A stretch of DNA of 64,000 nucleotides from Paludibacter sp. (GCA_028710895.1 JAQTTH010000003.1:1-64000), one strand, 5' to 3'. Positions 1-9,341 are shown, counted from the first letter of the stretch. The notes: generated by a model not told the origin, from the sequence alone. Program-made: numbers and translations.

Positions 1-23
1 ATTTATTCCCTTTTCTTGTAAAA

Positions 24-135
24 GTGGTCAGTATCCGCCGTATTGTCAGTAAAATCTTCTTATTTTAAACCAAAATTACGGTATCTTTGTTCCGGATTTA
101 GGTGGTCAGTATGCTCCGGTTTATCCATAATGCTG
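24..135. repeat. Possible right end of an IS21-type insertion sequence
   Basis: The 11-base string GTGGTCAGTAT occurs at 24-34 and again at 102-112. Both copies are followed within a few bases by a CCG-containing stretch. IS21-family elements carry several short repeats at each end, and Bacteroidetes members often show a GTGGTCA-nnn-CCGG pattern there. No istA or istB coding sequence is visible, so if this is an IS end the element body lies to the left of the window. Nothing else is recognised in bases 1-184. The family assignment is from memory of the motif and is weak. Confidence 0.35.
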
Positions 136-184
136 CACACTTTTTGTTTTAAGAGAATTAGTTCTGAAAAAAATATTTGCTAAT

Positions 185-877
185 TTGCTTAAAAAACTTG
201 ATCGAATTGTTGGTCATGTTAATTATATTCATTATGTTTGCAAAATATTTTTGTTAATGATCGAGTTTGTCATTTCTTATATGGTCCAATTGGAAAACAT
301 CAAAACCCTAAATAACATGAGAATAGAAGAAATTGGTATGAAAATTCAGCGCTTGAAGTATGATACTGAAGTGCTCAAAGCAGAAATTGAAAAGGTAAAT
401 AGTCATACAAGAAGGATGACCCGGGAGTTGCAGGCCGCAACCAGGCAGATTAATCAGTTACCAACATTATTGGAGCCTTCGGTTCCCGTTGTATCACAAA
501 AGGAAATTGATAAAAAACTGAAAAATCCTAAGTATAAATTTTCTGATAGTGTTTTGGAACTATTTGAAGTTGACTCTTATCGGATTGGATTATATACAAT
601 TGACGTCAAAAGCAAGACACTTATTTTTAAGGATGAAGCATACAGGCTTACACATAAAGAGTTTTTGGTCCTTATCATTTTTGCTGCAAATCTAAACAAT
701 TTTATTGATCGTGAAACATTTTTAAAAGCAGTTTGGAATGAAAATAATTATAGGAATTCCCGCAGTATGGATGTATATCTTTGTAAAATACGGAAACTTC
801 TAAGTGAGGATAAAAATATTCATTTAGTAAATATACACGCCAAAGGTTTCAGATTGTATGTTGCTCCTGTAAAATAA
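185..877 (+). CDS. Winged-helix DNA-binding protein (RprY-like output domain, no receiver)
   Basis: The last 100 or so residues form an OmpR/PhoB-type winged helix close to that of Bacteroidetes RprY-type response regulators, with the typical stretches RLTHKEFLVL, NNYRNSRSMDVYL and IHAKGFRL. The N-terminal half has no receiver: there is no acidic pocket and no DxxMP phosphorylation site. It holds a hydrophobic stretch (about residues 22-37) and then a charged, probably coiled-coil segment (about 40-85). The TTG at 185 is only the longest reading; ATG at 257 or 281 are reasonable alternatives. A possible IS21 end lies just upstream, so the N-terminus may have been altered by insertion. It probably binds DNA, but nothing in the sequence indicates its signal or targets. 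Confidence 0.65.
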   Translation: MLKKLDRIVGHVNYIHYVCKIFLLMIEFVISYMVQLENIKTLNNMRIEEIGMKIQRLKYDTEVLKAEIEKVNSHTRRMTRELQAATRQINQLPTLLEPSVPVVSQKEIDKKLKNPKYKFSDSVLELFEVDSYRIGLYTIDVKSKTLIFKDEAYRLTHKEFLVLIIFAANLNNFIDRETFLKAVWNENNYRNSRSMDVYLCKIRKLLSEDKNIHLVNIHAKGFRLYVAPVK

Positions 878-902
878 ATAATAGAAACTTTGAATATAAA
901 CT

Positions 903-940
903 AAATGAGCTGTTCGGCAATTCCGAACAGCTCATTTTTA
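903..940. terminator. Bidirectional intrinsic terminator
   Basis: A 13-bp perfect stem (ATGAGCTGTTCGG at 905-917 with its complement at 923-935) has a 5-base loop. A T run follows on the + strand and an A run precedes it. It lies between the convergent winged-helix gene and pckA and can serve both. Confidence 0.88.
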
Positions 941-974
941 TATAATAGAATCTTTAATCCTGATTCTTGTTTTC

Positions 975-2570
975 TTACAATTGTGGACCAGAAGGAATCA
1001 ATGCTTTCGCATCGTCGTTGTCACAGTATTGTTCGAAGTTCTTGATGTATTTAGCAGCAAGCGATTTAGCTTTAGTTTCCCATTCAGCAACATCAGCATA
1101 CGTATCACGTGGATCCAAAATACCACCATCAACATTGTTCAAAGCAGTAGGAGCAACCAGGTTCAAAATTGGTACGTGCACTGTTGGAGCATTCTCGATA
1201 GAACCGTCGATGATAGCATCGATGATGGCACGGGTGTTTTTCAACGAAATACGTTTTCCTGTTCCGTTCCAACCAGTGTTTACCAAGTAAACTTTAGCGT
1301 TGTGTTCTTTAGCCTTGCCAATCAATGTTTTTGCATACATAGTTGGGTGCAAAGTCAAGAAAGCTTCACCAAATGCAGGAGAGAAAGAAGGAACCGGTTC
1401 AGTGATACCACGTTCTGTTCCGGCTAATTTTGAAGTAAAGCCTGAAAGGAAGTGATATTGAGCTGATTTCTCGTCCAAAATAGATACCGGAGGCAATACA
1501 CCAAATGCATCAGCCGACAGGTAAATGATTTTTGAAGCGTGACCTGCACGTGAAGGAGAAACAATTTTGTTGATATGATAGATTGGGTAAGAAACGCGTG
1601 TGTTTTCTGTTTTTGAAGCAGCAGCTGAATAATCAGGAGTACCATCAGCACCTACAGTTACGTTTTCCAACAAAGCATCACGACGGATAGCTCTCCAGAT
1701 GTCTGGTTCTTTATCTTTTTCAAGATCAATTACTTTAGCGTAGCAACCACCTTCGTAGTTGAATACACCGTCGTTATCCCAACCGTGCTCATCATCACCA
1801 ATCAGGTAACGTTTTGGGTCAGCTGACAAAGTAGTTTTACCTGTTCCTGACAAACCGAAGAAGATAGCAACGTCACCATCTTTACCTACGTTAGCAGAAC
1901 AGTGCATTGAAGCGATACCGCGCAATGGTAAGTAGTAGTTTTGAAGAGCGAAAATACCTTTTTTCATTTCACCACCGTACCATGTACCACCGATAACCTG
2001 CATTTTAGTAGTCAGGTTGAACAATGTAAATACTTCAGAGTTCAAACCTTGTTCTTTCCAGTTAGGGTTAGATGTTTTTGAACCGTTCAAACATACGAAA
2101 TCAGGTTCTCCGTAGTTAGCCAATTCGAAGTGAGAAGGACGGATGAACATGTTAGTCACAAAGTGAGCTTGCCATGCTACTTCCATAATGAAACGTACTT
2201 TCAGACGGGTGTCTTCATTTGTTCCACAAAATGTATCAACAACATATAGTTTTTTAGCTGTTGAAAGTTGAGCTGTAACAAGGTTTTTACAGTGTTCGAA
2301 TACTTCAGGAGTAGTTGGGCGATTGATTGTTCCATCCCACCATAGGTGTTCATCGGTAACCGCATCTTTCACGAAAAATTTGTCTTTAGGAGAACGACCG
2401 GTGAATTTACCAGTATCAACAGATACTGCACCTGAGGTAGTTAATACACCTTTTTCAAAACCTTCGTTTGCAGGATCAATTTCTGCTTGGAATAATTCTT
2501 CGTAAGTTGGGTTGTGTAGGATTTCGAAATCACCCGAAATGCCGTACTTGCTTAAATCCAAATTTGCCAT
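975..2570 (-). CDS. pckA: Phosphoenolpyruvate carboxykinase (ATP)
   Basis: This cytoplasmic enzyme interconverts oxaloacetate plus ATP with PEP, CO2 and ADP. In fermentative Bacteroidales it usually runs toward CO2 fixation, feeding succinate and propionate formation. The product is 531 residues, normal for the ATP-dependent family. Visible signatures are the P-loop [13 protein letters not shown], the kinase-2/metal segment LIGDDEHGW, the substrate-site region around [14 protein letters not shown], and [17 protein letters not shown]. The ATG at 2570 gives the usual N-terminus [11 protein letters not shown] longer in-frame extension to 2645 would run into the likely -7 promoter box at 2643-2650 and is rejected. 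The gene is monocistronic, convergent with the upstream gene and divergent from the beta-galactosidase. Confidence 0.97.
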   Translation of the reverse strand: MANLDLSKYGISGDFEILHNPTYEELFQAEIDPANEGFEKGVLTTSGAVSVDTGKFTGRSPKDKFFVKDAVTDEHLWWDGTINRPTTPEVFEHCKNLVTAQLSTAKKLYVVDTFCGTNEDTRLKVRFIMEVAWQAHFVTNMFIRPSHFELANYGEPDFVCLNGSKTSNPNWKEQGLNSEVFTLFNLTTKMQVIGGTWYGGEMKKGIFALQNYYLPLRGIASMHCSANVGKDGDVAIFFGLSGTGKTTLSADPKRYLIGDDEHGWDNDGVFNYEGGCYAKVIDLEKDKEPDIWRAIRRDALLENVTVGADGTPDYSAAASKTENTRVSYPIYHINKIVSPSRAGHASKIIYLSADAFGVLPPVSILDEKSAQYHFLSGFTSKLAGTERGITEPVPSFSPAFGEAFLTLHPTMYAKTLIGKAKEHNAKVYLVNTGWNGTGKRISLKNTRAIIDAIIDGSIENAPTVHVPILNLVAPTALNNVDGGILDPRDTYADVAEWETKAKSLAAKYIKNFEQYCDNDDAKALIPSGPQL

Positions 2571-2642
2571 TTTGTTTCTAAAATTAATTGATGTTATGTT
2601 GTTATTTTCTATCCTGAACGTAAGGTGCCCTTTAAGACGCGA

Positions 2643-2673
2643 CAAAAGTACTACTTTTTTTTTTAGTACGAAA
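2643..2673 (-). promoter_or_regulatory. Promoter of pckA
   Basis: On the minus strand TACTTTTG (2643-2650) matches the Bacteroidetes -7 box TAnnTTTG. TTTCG (2669-2673) sits about 19 bases upstream in the -33 position. The predicted leader is about 65 nt and sets the start at 2570. Confidence 0.6.
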
Positions 2674-2843
2674 GGAATTAAAGAAATATTTCTTTATTCC
2701 TGTATATTTCCTACGAGTAAAATAATAAATATACATAAAACATGAAAAAAAGTTCCTGTTTTTGTATTTAATAAATCTTTATCGTAATTGTATGGATAAT
2801 AAATTTCCTTTTAAATAAGCGTTTTTGCTTGTTTCTGAAATTG

Positions 2844-2893
2844 TTGGTCGACCAATTTGTTTAAAATGTTTAAAGTTGCATAAAAATGCAACT
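2844..2893. promoter_or_regulatory. Two palindromes between pckA and the GH2 gene
   Basis: TTGGTCGACCAA (2844-2855) is a perfect 12-bp palindrome. AGTTGCAT-aaaa-ATGCAACT (2874-2893) is a perfect 8-bp-arm inverted repeat. Both lie in the 534-base divergent gap 2571-3104, which otherwise holds only the two promoters. They are candidate operator sites; which regulator would bind is unknown. Confidence 0.4.
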
Positions 2894-3015
2894 ACTTATT
2901 ACATTCGTGTAAAGGAACAATCATCTATCGTAAGATTTTTCTGAGAAACTGATTTTAGAAGCCGGTATTTTTTCGGTGTTTACATCCGGCACCCTAATTC
3001 GCAACAAAGCTGTAG

Positions 3016-3045
3016 TTGAATGAAATAATTAAATGACTATTTTTG
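3016..3045 (+). promoter_or_regulatory. Promoter of the GH2 beta-galactosidase gene
   Basis: TATTTTTG (3038-3045) matches TAnnTTTG, and TTG (3016-3018) lies 19 bases upstream, the canonical Bacteroidetes spacing. Transcription would begin near 3052, which rules out the upstream TTG reading at 3054 and supports ATG 3105. Confidence 0.7.
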
Positions 3046-3104
3046 CACGATAATTGTATGGATCTCAACTTTCAAAATTAAATCACAGAAACAATAAACA
3101 CAAA

Positions 3105-5612
3105 ATGAAAAATCTCAAAGTAGCATTCGCAATGCTTATTGTATGTTCAACCAGTCTTTCTGCAAAAAGCGTCAGGCAGGTACAGGACTTTGATCAAAAC
3201 TGGAAGTTCACATTAGCTGATAGCACATTAAATGCTTCGTCACCAGCTTTTGACGATACTAAATGGAGAACGCTCAATTTACCTCACGACTGGAGTATAG
3301 AATCTGACTTTGGAAAAGATTTTCCTTCGACTGCCGGTGGTGGAGCACTTCCCGGTGGATTGGGATGGTATCGTAAAACATTCACATTGGAAAAATCGAA
3401 AGACTTACAGGCAAAGAAAATTTTCATTGAATTCGACGGTGTATATCGTAACAGTGAGGTCTGGATTAATGGAACCTTACTTGGTAAACGTCCGAACGGT
3501 TATATTTCGTTTCGGTATGAATTGACTCCGTACATAAAATACGGAGTTAATAATGTGATTGCGGTGAAAGTGGACAATTCAAAACAACCAAACTCAAGAT
3601 GGTATTCCGGCTCGGGAATATACAGGAATGTACGCTTGGTAACTACCAACTCTGTATTTGTTGACAATTGGGGAACTTATGTAACTACGCCAGATATTAA
3701 TGGGGATAGTGCAATTGTGGCGGTTCAGACTACCGTTACAAATACAATGCGTTTTGCTCAATCTGTTGGTGTTGAACAGTTTCTGTACGATGCGAATGGT
3801 CAATTGGTTTCGCAAATAAAAGGTGCTTTGATGGTTCCTACCGGTAATTCGAACAAGTATTTCCAACGTTTAACTGTGAAGAAACCGGTTTTATGGAATC
3901 TTGAAAATCCATACTTATACAAATTGGTTACCCGATTGAATATTTTTGGTATTCAAACAGATGAATATACTACCACGGTTGGTATTCGCTCATTTACTTT
4001 TGATGTAAACAAAGGCTTTATTCTGAATGGAAAACATGTGAAAATTAATGGAGTTTGTAACCACCATGACCTTGGTGCGTTAGGTACTGCTGTAAACGAG
4101 CGTGCGTTGGAACGTCAGTTGGAGATAATGAAAGGCATGGGTGTAAATGCGATACGTACTTCGCACAATCCACCAGCACCGGAGCTACTTGACCTTTGCG
4201 ACAGGATGGGCTTTGTCGTAATGGATGAGGCATTCGATATGTGGAAAAAGAAGAAAACAAAGTACGATTATGCACTTGACTTTGATAAATGGCACGAACG
4301 TGATTTGACCGACCAGATTGTACGGGATCGTAATCACCCGTCGGTTTTTATCTGGAGCATAGGTAATGAAGTCGGCGAGCAGTGGGGAGATACTCCGGCT
4401 GAAGATGTTGACTTACAAGCAGCCAATATTGCTTTGAATAATAAAAAAGTAAATGAAACGGAGGATGTAAAGCTCGGTCGTTTGGGAAAAAATGCGTTGC
4501 TTACACGTCATTTGGCTGATGTTGCTAAATCGGTTGATCCAACCCGTCCGATTACGGCTGCTTGTAACGGTACGCAAGAGAGTAATCCGCTATTCAAATC
4601 GGAAGCATTGGATATTATCGGCTTCAATTACCATGAAGCAGAGTTTGCTGATATTACAAAGCGCTATCCAAAAACACCATTTATTGTTACAGAATCGGTT
4701 TCGTCATTGAATACCCGTGGTTATTATGAAAATCCTTCCGACAGTGTTCGCATTTGGCCAAGTCGCTGGGATGTTGCTTTTGACAAACCTGAACATTTGT
4801 GCTCGGGTTACGATAATTGCCGTGCTCCCTGGGGTTCGACACACGAAACAAACCTGAAAATTGTAGATAAATACGACCATATTGCCGGGCAATTTATATG
4901 GACCGGTTTTGATTACCTGGGAGAACCAACTCCTTACTGGTGGCCATCGCGTAGTTCGTTTTTTGGCATTGTTGATTTGGCCGGTTTCCCCAAAGATGTG
5001 TATTATTTATACCAAAGCGCCTGGACAAACAAAGATGTATTGCATATTTTCCCACACTGGAACTGGGAAAAAGGACAAACGGTTGACGTATGGGCATATT
5101 ATAATCATGCCGACGAAGTGGAACTCTACCTGAACGGCGCTTCGCTTGGAAAACGTACGAAACAAGGCGATGATATGCATGTGATGTGGCGTGTGAATTA
5201 TGAACCCGGAACCTTGAAAGCTGTTTCACGTAAAGCTGGAAAAGAAGTATTGACAAGTGAAGTCAAGACTGCAGGAGCGCCTGTCAGCATTCGTTTGACG
5301 CCTGATCGTGCCACTATTAAAGCTGATGGAAAAGATCTTTCGTTTGTGACAGTTGAACTATTGGATAAAGATGGGAACGCTTGTCCGTTGGCAAATCAAT
5401 TGGTTAAATTCAGCTTAGAAGGTGATGGAGCTATTGTTGGAACTGATAACGGCGACCAAAACGAACATGCTTCGTTGAAGAAACCGGAACGTAAGTTGTT
5501 TTATGGAAAATGTATGGCGATTGTACAAAGCTCAGATAAAGTCGGCGTACTTACGCTGAAAGCAAGCGTTGATGGACTCCCGATTCAATCGGTTCAACTC
5601 ACGAAGAAATAA
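3105..5612 (+). CDS. GH2 beta-galactosidase, secreted
   Basis: This is a retaining glycoside hydrolase of family 2, likely removing beta-linked galactose from oligosaccharides in the periplasm. From ATG 3105 it has a signal peptide (MKNLKVAFAMLIVCSTSLSA). The order is jelly-roll sugar-binding domain (about 25-185), Ig-like domain (about 186-295) and TIM barrel (about 300-600), then the C-terminal extension of large Bacteroidetes GH2 enzymes (DUF4982-type and a further Ig-like domain). The acid/base is the Glu of WSIGNEVGE (about residue 422) and the nucleophile the Glu of FIVTESVS (about 530). The 835-residue length fits. Family 2 also contains glucuronidases and mannosidases, so the sugar is inferred from overall resemblance and from the neighbouring xyloglucan-type locus, where galactosyl side chains would need this activity. 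It has its own promoter and terminator. Confidence 0.85.
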   Translation: MKNLKVAFAMLIVCSTSLSAKSVRQVQDFDQNWKFTLADSTLNASSPAFDDTKWRTLNLPHDWSIESDFGKDFPSTAGGGALPGGLGWYRKTFTLEKSKDLQAKKIFIEFDGVYRNSEVWINGTLLGKRPNGYISFRYELTPYIKYGVNNVIAVKVDNSKQPNSRWYSGSGIYRNVRLVTTNSVFVDNWGTYVTTPDINGDSAIVAVQTTVTNTMRFAQSVGVEQFLYDANGQLVSQIKGALMVPTGNSNKYFQRLTVKKPVLWNLENPYLYKLVTRLNIFGIQTDEYTTTVGIRSFTFDVNKGFILNGKHVKINGVCNHHDLGALGTAVNERALERQLEIMKGMGVNAIRTSHNPPAPELLDLCDRMGFVVMDEAFDMWKKKKTKYDYALDFDKWHERDLTDQIVRDRNHPSVFIWSIGNEVGEQWGDTPAEDVDLQAANIALNNKKVNETEDVKLGRLGKNALLTRHLADVAKSVDPTRPITAACNGTQESNPLFKSEALDIIGFNYHEAEFADITKRYPKTPFIVTESVSSLNTRGYYENPSDSVRIWPSRWDVAFDKPEHLCSGYDNCRAPWGSTHETNLKIVDKYDHIAGQFIWTGFDYLGEPTPYWWPSRSSFFGIVDLAGFPKDVYYLYQSAWTNKDVLHIFPHWNWEKGQTVDVWAYYNHADEVELYLNGASLGKRTKQGDDMHVMWRVNYEPGTLKAVSRKAGKEVLTSEVKTAGAPVSIRLTPDRATIKADGKDLSFVTVELLDKDGNACPLANQLVKFSLEGDGAIVGTDNGDQNEHASLKKPERKLFYGKCMAIVQSSDKVGVLTLKASVDGLPIQSVQLTKK

Positions 5613-5630
5613 AATACAGATGATTTTAAA

Positions 5631-5670
5631 TAAAACAGGGTGAGACCACAAATCTCACCCTGTTTTAGTA
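5631..5670. terminator. Intrinsic terminator after the GH2 gene
   Basis: A 15-bp perfect stem (TAAAACAGGGTGAGA at 5631-5645 with its complement at 5653-5667) has a 7-base loop. The A and T runs at the stem ends make the + strand transcript a plausible terminator. Confidence 0.85.
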
Positions 5671-5691
5671 TTCAATAACTTGTAAAAACAC

Positions 5692-5699
5692 TATATTTG
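5692..5699 (+). promoter_or_regulatory. -7 box upstream of the NlpC/P60 gene
   Basis: TATATTTG matches TAnnTTTG, 29 bases before the chosen ATG. No convincing TTTG is seen at the -33 position, so this is a half-supported promoter. Confidence 0.5.
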
Positions 5700-5727
5700 C
5701 GAAAAATAGTTGGTTGTGAATCTGAGA

Positions 5728-6246
5728 ATGCATAAAATAAATTTTCGAATTGTTATTCTGACCATGCTTGCAGCAATGCTTGCCGGTTGCAGCAGTATGC
5801 GACGAATTGAAAGGCAATCTCATCACGAGGTTTATACGACTTTGGGTTTGGAAGAAAGTTGCAGAGACAATTTTGCACTTTACAAAGAAATTTCAATGTG
5901 GATACATACACCCCATGTTGAAGGAGGACTGACGTACAGCGGAATCGATTGCTCCGGTTTAGTGTATATGGTTTATAAAAATGTATATGGAAAAACTCTG
6001 GAGCGTAACTCGGCCAATATTTTAAAGAAGAACTGCCGGAAGCTACGTCGATCTCAACTCAGGCAAGGTGATTTGGTTTTCTTCAATACGACTGGTTTAA
6101 ACCGACTAATCATCAATCACGTTGGCATTTACCTAAAGGATAATAAGTTTGTTCATACATCCACTTCCAAAGGTGTTATGATAAGCAGTTTGGATGAAAA
6201 TTATTTCCGTAAAACCTGGGTGTGTGGTGGGAGAGTGAAAAATTAA
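5728..6246 (+). CDS. NlpC/P60 cell-wall peptidase, lipoprotein
   Basis: This is a 172-residue lipoprotein of the NlpC/P60 family, papain-like enzymes that cut peptidoglycan stem peptides. ATG 5728 gives a signal peptide ending in the lipobox LAGC, with Cys at about residue 21. The catalytic Cys is in GIDCSGLVYMVYK (about 75), the catalytic His in NHVGIYLKDN (about 131), and the third polar residue is the His of FVHTST (about 143). Its size and arrangement resemble small Spr-like endopeptidases. An upstream TTG reading adds six residues before the signal peptide and overlaps the expected transcription start. It stands alone between two terminators, so it is probably an independent envelope-maintenance gene and not part of the glycan locus. 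Confidence 0.9.
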   Translation: MHKINFRIVILTMLAAMLAGCSSMRRIERQSHHEVYTTLGLEESCRDNFALYKEISMWIHTPHVEGGLTYSGIDCSGLVYMVYKNVYGKTLERNSANILKKNCRKLRRSQLRQGDLVFFNTTGLNRLIINHVGIYLKDNKFVHTSTSKGVMISSLDENYFRKTWVCGGRVKN

Positions 6247-6280
6247 AAATCCTCTGATTTGAATAATCAGAGGATTTTCT
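6246..6280. terminator. Intrinsic terminator after the NlpC/P60 gene
   Basis: A 14-bp perfect stem (AAAATCCTCTGATT at 6246-6259 with its complement at 6265-6278) has a 5-base loop. It overlaps the stop codon and lies between convergent genes, so it may also stop the leftward GH5 operon. Confidence 0.82.
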
Positions 6281-6351
6281 TCTAAAAACTAACACCCATT
6301 CAGAGAAAACTATTTTTTTACTAACACAAATCGATGGTCAAAGTCTTTCAT

Positions 6352-7812
6352 TTATAATCCGTTCGCACCCTGTATCAGGCCATCTAATGCTTGCTGATCA
6401 AGAATTGTATAATTCCTTCTATCAATCATTCCACCCGTATCCCAAAAAAATGGTAATAATCCATTTGCCTTTGCTTGTTTTGTAACATATTTAAAGTAAT
6501 AGGCTCTTGAAGCCAAATGCAATTTTAATGCATCACCAGTCAGATTGTCCCGCCGGCTGGCACCATATTCGCCAACAACAACAGGTATGCCTTTATAAAT
6601 AAACTGTGTCTTCATCAAAGTAAAAAGTTTATCAACTTCTGATTCTTCACCCCATGTTGGATTATGAGCTGTATCTGTAGTGGAGTGATAGTTTACCCCC
6701 CAGAAATAAAACTGATTTCCCCATGTCTCATCCTTTGTCATTCCTGTGAAATTCCAGGGAGTATAATAGTGAATTTCAGCCATCATACGATTCGGGACTT
6801 TATCAGTTGGCAACTTCGTGAAAAGTTTATTCGTTGTGGCAATGTCGGTACTTGGCCCTTGTACAACCAGTACCCGATATGCATTTTTACCTCCGGTTGA
6901 ACGAACCGCATCGATAAAGGTTTGGTGATAGGAAAGTAATACTGCCATTTGAGTAGCATCGCTCACGTTAGGTTCATTGGCACTTGCAAAAAGTACATGT
7001 TCGTCAAAATCACGCAAGGTGGTAGCTATTTGCTCCCAGAAAGCTCTTTGCTTTGCATTATTTACAGACTTTTTGGCCAGTGTGCAGTTGTTCTCCAGCC
7101 AACCACCGTCCCAGTGGATGTTCAGGATGACATACATATCGTTATCAACACAGTATTGCACTACCTGTTTAACGCGGACTAACCAACTATCATTTATTTT
7201 TGCTGTTGTTTGGTTCGAATACTGATTCCACGAGCACGGTAACCGAATAGCATTAAACCCATTCAACTTGATGGTTTTTATCAGATCGTTTGTTATTAAT
7301 GGATTTCCCCATGCAGTTTCACTTCCAATTGCCTCTAAAGTATTACCAATATTTATTCCTGCTTTAATTTTTGCTGCAATTTCCACAGCTGTACTATTCA
7401 TTCCGGTGGCATTAGGAGGAATAGAATCACTATAGTTAGGATAATCAGTTCCATTCAATGATTTTGTAATTTGCACAATCTTCAAAAATACCGAATCAGA
7501 ATTTAAACCGGTGATAATAAGTTTTGCAGTACGGGTTTCTTTTATTGTATTGGGAGCAACTGAAACACTGATTTGCTTTTTAGAATCAATTCCGGAATCA
7601 ACTGATACTTTTGCCCATTCGGCCGTACTCCTGATATGCCATTTACTACTATTAGTCCGAATTGTAAAAGTATCGGTACCACCTTCGATTACGTAAACTA
7701 ATGAGTCACGCGTAACAGAAAGAGTTTTTTTTAAAACCTCTGGATCATTTCCTTTACAAGAAACAATTATAAAGCTCAATATTGAAATTGAGAAAAACAG
7801 TATTTTTTTCAT
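6352..7812 (-). CDS. GH5 (subfamily 4-like) endo-beta-glucanase with BACON domain, lipoprotein
   Basis: This likely endo-xyloglucanase/endoglucanase is displayed on the cell surface. It is a 486-residue lipoprotein (SCKGN, lipid Cys 19) with a BACON domain (about 30-117) that probably spaces the enzyme from the membrane. A GH5 TIM barrel (about 145-485) follows. The barrel shows GINIGNTLEA, NIHWDGGW, the acid/base Glu 280 in FASANEP and the nucleophile Glu 415 in VVVGEYGAS. This BACON-GH5_4 layout is that of BoGH5A, the keystone endo-xyloglucanase of the Bacteroides ovatus xyloglucan locus. It is the last gene of the leftward operon, 56 bases after a paralogue with almost the same BACON and linker. 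Xyloglucan as substrate is inferred from context. Confidence 0.88.
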   Translation of the reverse strand: MKKILFFSISILSFIIVSCKGNDPEVLKKTLSVTRDSLVYVIEGGTDTFTIRTNSSKWHIRSTAEWAKVSVDSGIDSKKQISVSVAPNTIKETRTAKLIITGLNSDSVFLKIVQITKSLNGTDYPNYSDSIPPNATGMNSTAVEIAAKIKAGINIGNTLEAIGSETAWGNPLITNDLIKTIKLNGFNAIRLPCSWNQYSNQTTAKINDSWLVRVKQVVQYCVDNDMYVILNIHWDGGWLENNCTLAKKSVNNAKQRAFWEQIATTLRDFDEHVLFASANEPNVSDATQMAVLLSYHQTFIDAVRSTGGKNAYRVLVVQGPSTDIATTNKLFTKLPTDKVPNRMMAEIHYYTPWNFTGMTKDETWGNQFYFWGVNYHSTTDTAHNPTWGEESEVDKLFTLMKTQFIYKGIPVVVGEYGASRRDNLTGDALKLHLASRAYYFKYVTKQAKANGLLPFFWDTGGMIDRRNYTILDQQALDGLIQGANGL

Positions 7813-7868
7813 TTATTATTTGTCTGAACGTAAAGTGTGTATTATGTTATCTTCGAGACTACATAAAA

Positions 7869-9341
7869 TTAATACGGATAAGTTCCACTACTTGCACCTG
7901 TCATTAAAGCTTTTAATGCCTGACGATCAGCGGCAGATCCATCAGCCCGATTAAAAGTTCCCATTCCATTATTTCCGGTTCCTCCATTATCCCACACGCA
8001 TGGAACCATACCATTAATTTTAGCTTGCTGTGTTATGTACTGAAAGTAATATGCACGGGCAGCCAAATGGTTTGTAAGTGCTGTTCCTGTTAGGGTCAGA
8101 CGCCGTGTAACGCCATATTCTCCCAGTATAACCGGATAACCTTTGTCCACAAAATTGGTTTTCATTTTTCCAAATTGAGTCCTGACGTAATCTTCCTGAC
8201 CCCAGGTTGATTCCGTTCCGAATGATTTATATGGAATTCCCCAAAGGCTTATGCCGTTGGTTTCTTGTCCACAAAAATCCCAGGGACTGTAATAATGAAC
8301 TTCTACGAATAATTTATTTGCTACTACGTCTGTTGCAATTTTTAGTTTGTTTACAGCATGATCAATGTCCGTATTGTATGACTGAATGACAAGGTTGCGG
8401 TAATAGTTCTTTCCACCACATGACCGAACAGCATTTACAAATGTCTGGTTAAATGATAATTGAACAGCAAAATTTTCAGTACTTGGTGTATTGTAATCTT
8501 TGTGTACTTCGTTTGTTCCGGCAAAAAGCAGATGCTCATCATAGTCTTTGAAATACGTGGCAATTTGTTCCCAATAGGCCCGTTGTTTTGAGTTTATAAG
8601 GCTCTGTTTGGCATACGTCGGGTTGTTCTCGAGCCAACCACCATCCCAATGAATATTGAGAATAACGTACATATTATTTTTGTAGCAATAGTCCACAACT
8701 TGTTTTACTCGTGTAAGCCAGTTAGCACTAATCTTGCAGGTTGCACCGTCAGAGACATGGCTGTCCCAGGCACACGGAATGCGAATTGTATTAATTCCGG
8801 CAGCTTTTATGGAGTCGATAAGTGTTTGGCTAATCATGGGATTGCCCCAGCCTGTTTCTCCTGCAGGTACTTCGAGCGAGTTACCTACATTCCAACCCAT
8901 ATACATTTGTTTGGCGAGTTGTTTGGCGGTACTACCCATTCCGTTTATATCGGCAGGAATAGAATCACTATAATCGGGATAATCAGTGCCGTTAGAAGAT
9001 TTTGTAATTTGCGTGATTTTCACGAAAACCGAATCCGTGTTTACGCCGGTGATAATAAGTTTTGCAGTTCGTTGCTGTTTCACCGAATTAGCAGCTACGG
9101 TAACTTTAATTTTTTTTACTGTTTCTGTGCCAGAGTTGACCGAAACTGTAGCCCAATCGGCAGTGGATTTTATATCCCAATGACTGGTATTAGTAATAAT
9201 TGTAATTGAATCTGTTCCGCCCTCAATAACATATACAAGAGAGTCGCGAGTGCTGGAAAGTGTGGCTGCAGGCTCATTGCTTTTACACGAAATAAACAAT
9301 AAAAGTAATGCAGTAATAGCAAGAGAGAGTGCTTTTTTCAT
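7869..9341 (-). CDS. GH5 (subfamily 4-like) endo-beta-glucanase with BACON domain, lipoprotein (paralogue)
   Basis: This is the second BACON-GH5 lipoprotein, 490 residues (FISCKSN, lipid Cys 19). The BACON domain spans about 27-115, and the linker TDYPDYSDSIP matches that of the adjacent paralogue. The catalytic barrel has MGWNVGNSLE, NIHWDGGW, acid/base Glu 278 in AGTNEVH and nucleophile Glu 408 in ILGEYGV. The usual Pro after the acid/base Glu is replaced by Val, and the loop after it is longer (HKDYNTPSTEN), so cleft shape or chain specificity may differ from the sister enzyme. It follows the surface glycan-binding gene after a 95-base gap that contains a strong hairpin. Confidence 0.88.
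   Translation of the reverse strand: MKKALSLAITALLLLFISCKSNEPAATLSSTRDSLVYVIEGGTDSITIITNTSHWDIKSTADWATVSVNSGTETVKKIKVTVAANSVKQQRTAKLIITGVNTDSVFVKITQITKSSNGTDYPDYSDSIPADINGMGSTAKQLAKQMYMGWNVGNSLEVPAGETGWGNPMISQTLIDSIKAAGINTIRIPCAWDSHVSDGATCKISANWLTRVKQVVDYCYKNNMYVILNIHWDGGWLENNPTYAKQSLINSKQRAYWEQIATYFKDYDEHLLFAGTNEVHKDYNTPSTENFAVQLSFNQTFVNAVRSCGGKNYYRNLVIQSYNTDIDHAVNKLKIATDVVANKLFVEVHYYSPWDFCGQETNGISLWGIPYKSFGTESTWGQEDYVRTQFGKMKTNFVDKGYPVILGEYGVTRRLTLTGTALTNHLAARAYYFQYITQQAKINGMVPCVWDNGGTGNNGMGTFNRADGSAADRQALKALMTGASSGTYPY

Noticed and set aside
967-1651. Overlapping reading frames within pckA on both strands
   Set aside because: They are shadows of the clear pckA coding sequence, with no family resemblance or start signals.
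8649-9209. A 186-residue + strand frame across the GH5 gene
   Set aside because: It is antisense to a well-supported GH5 gene, has a Cys/His-rich random composition and no promoter.
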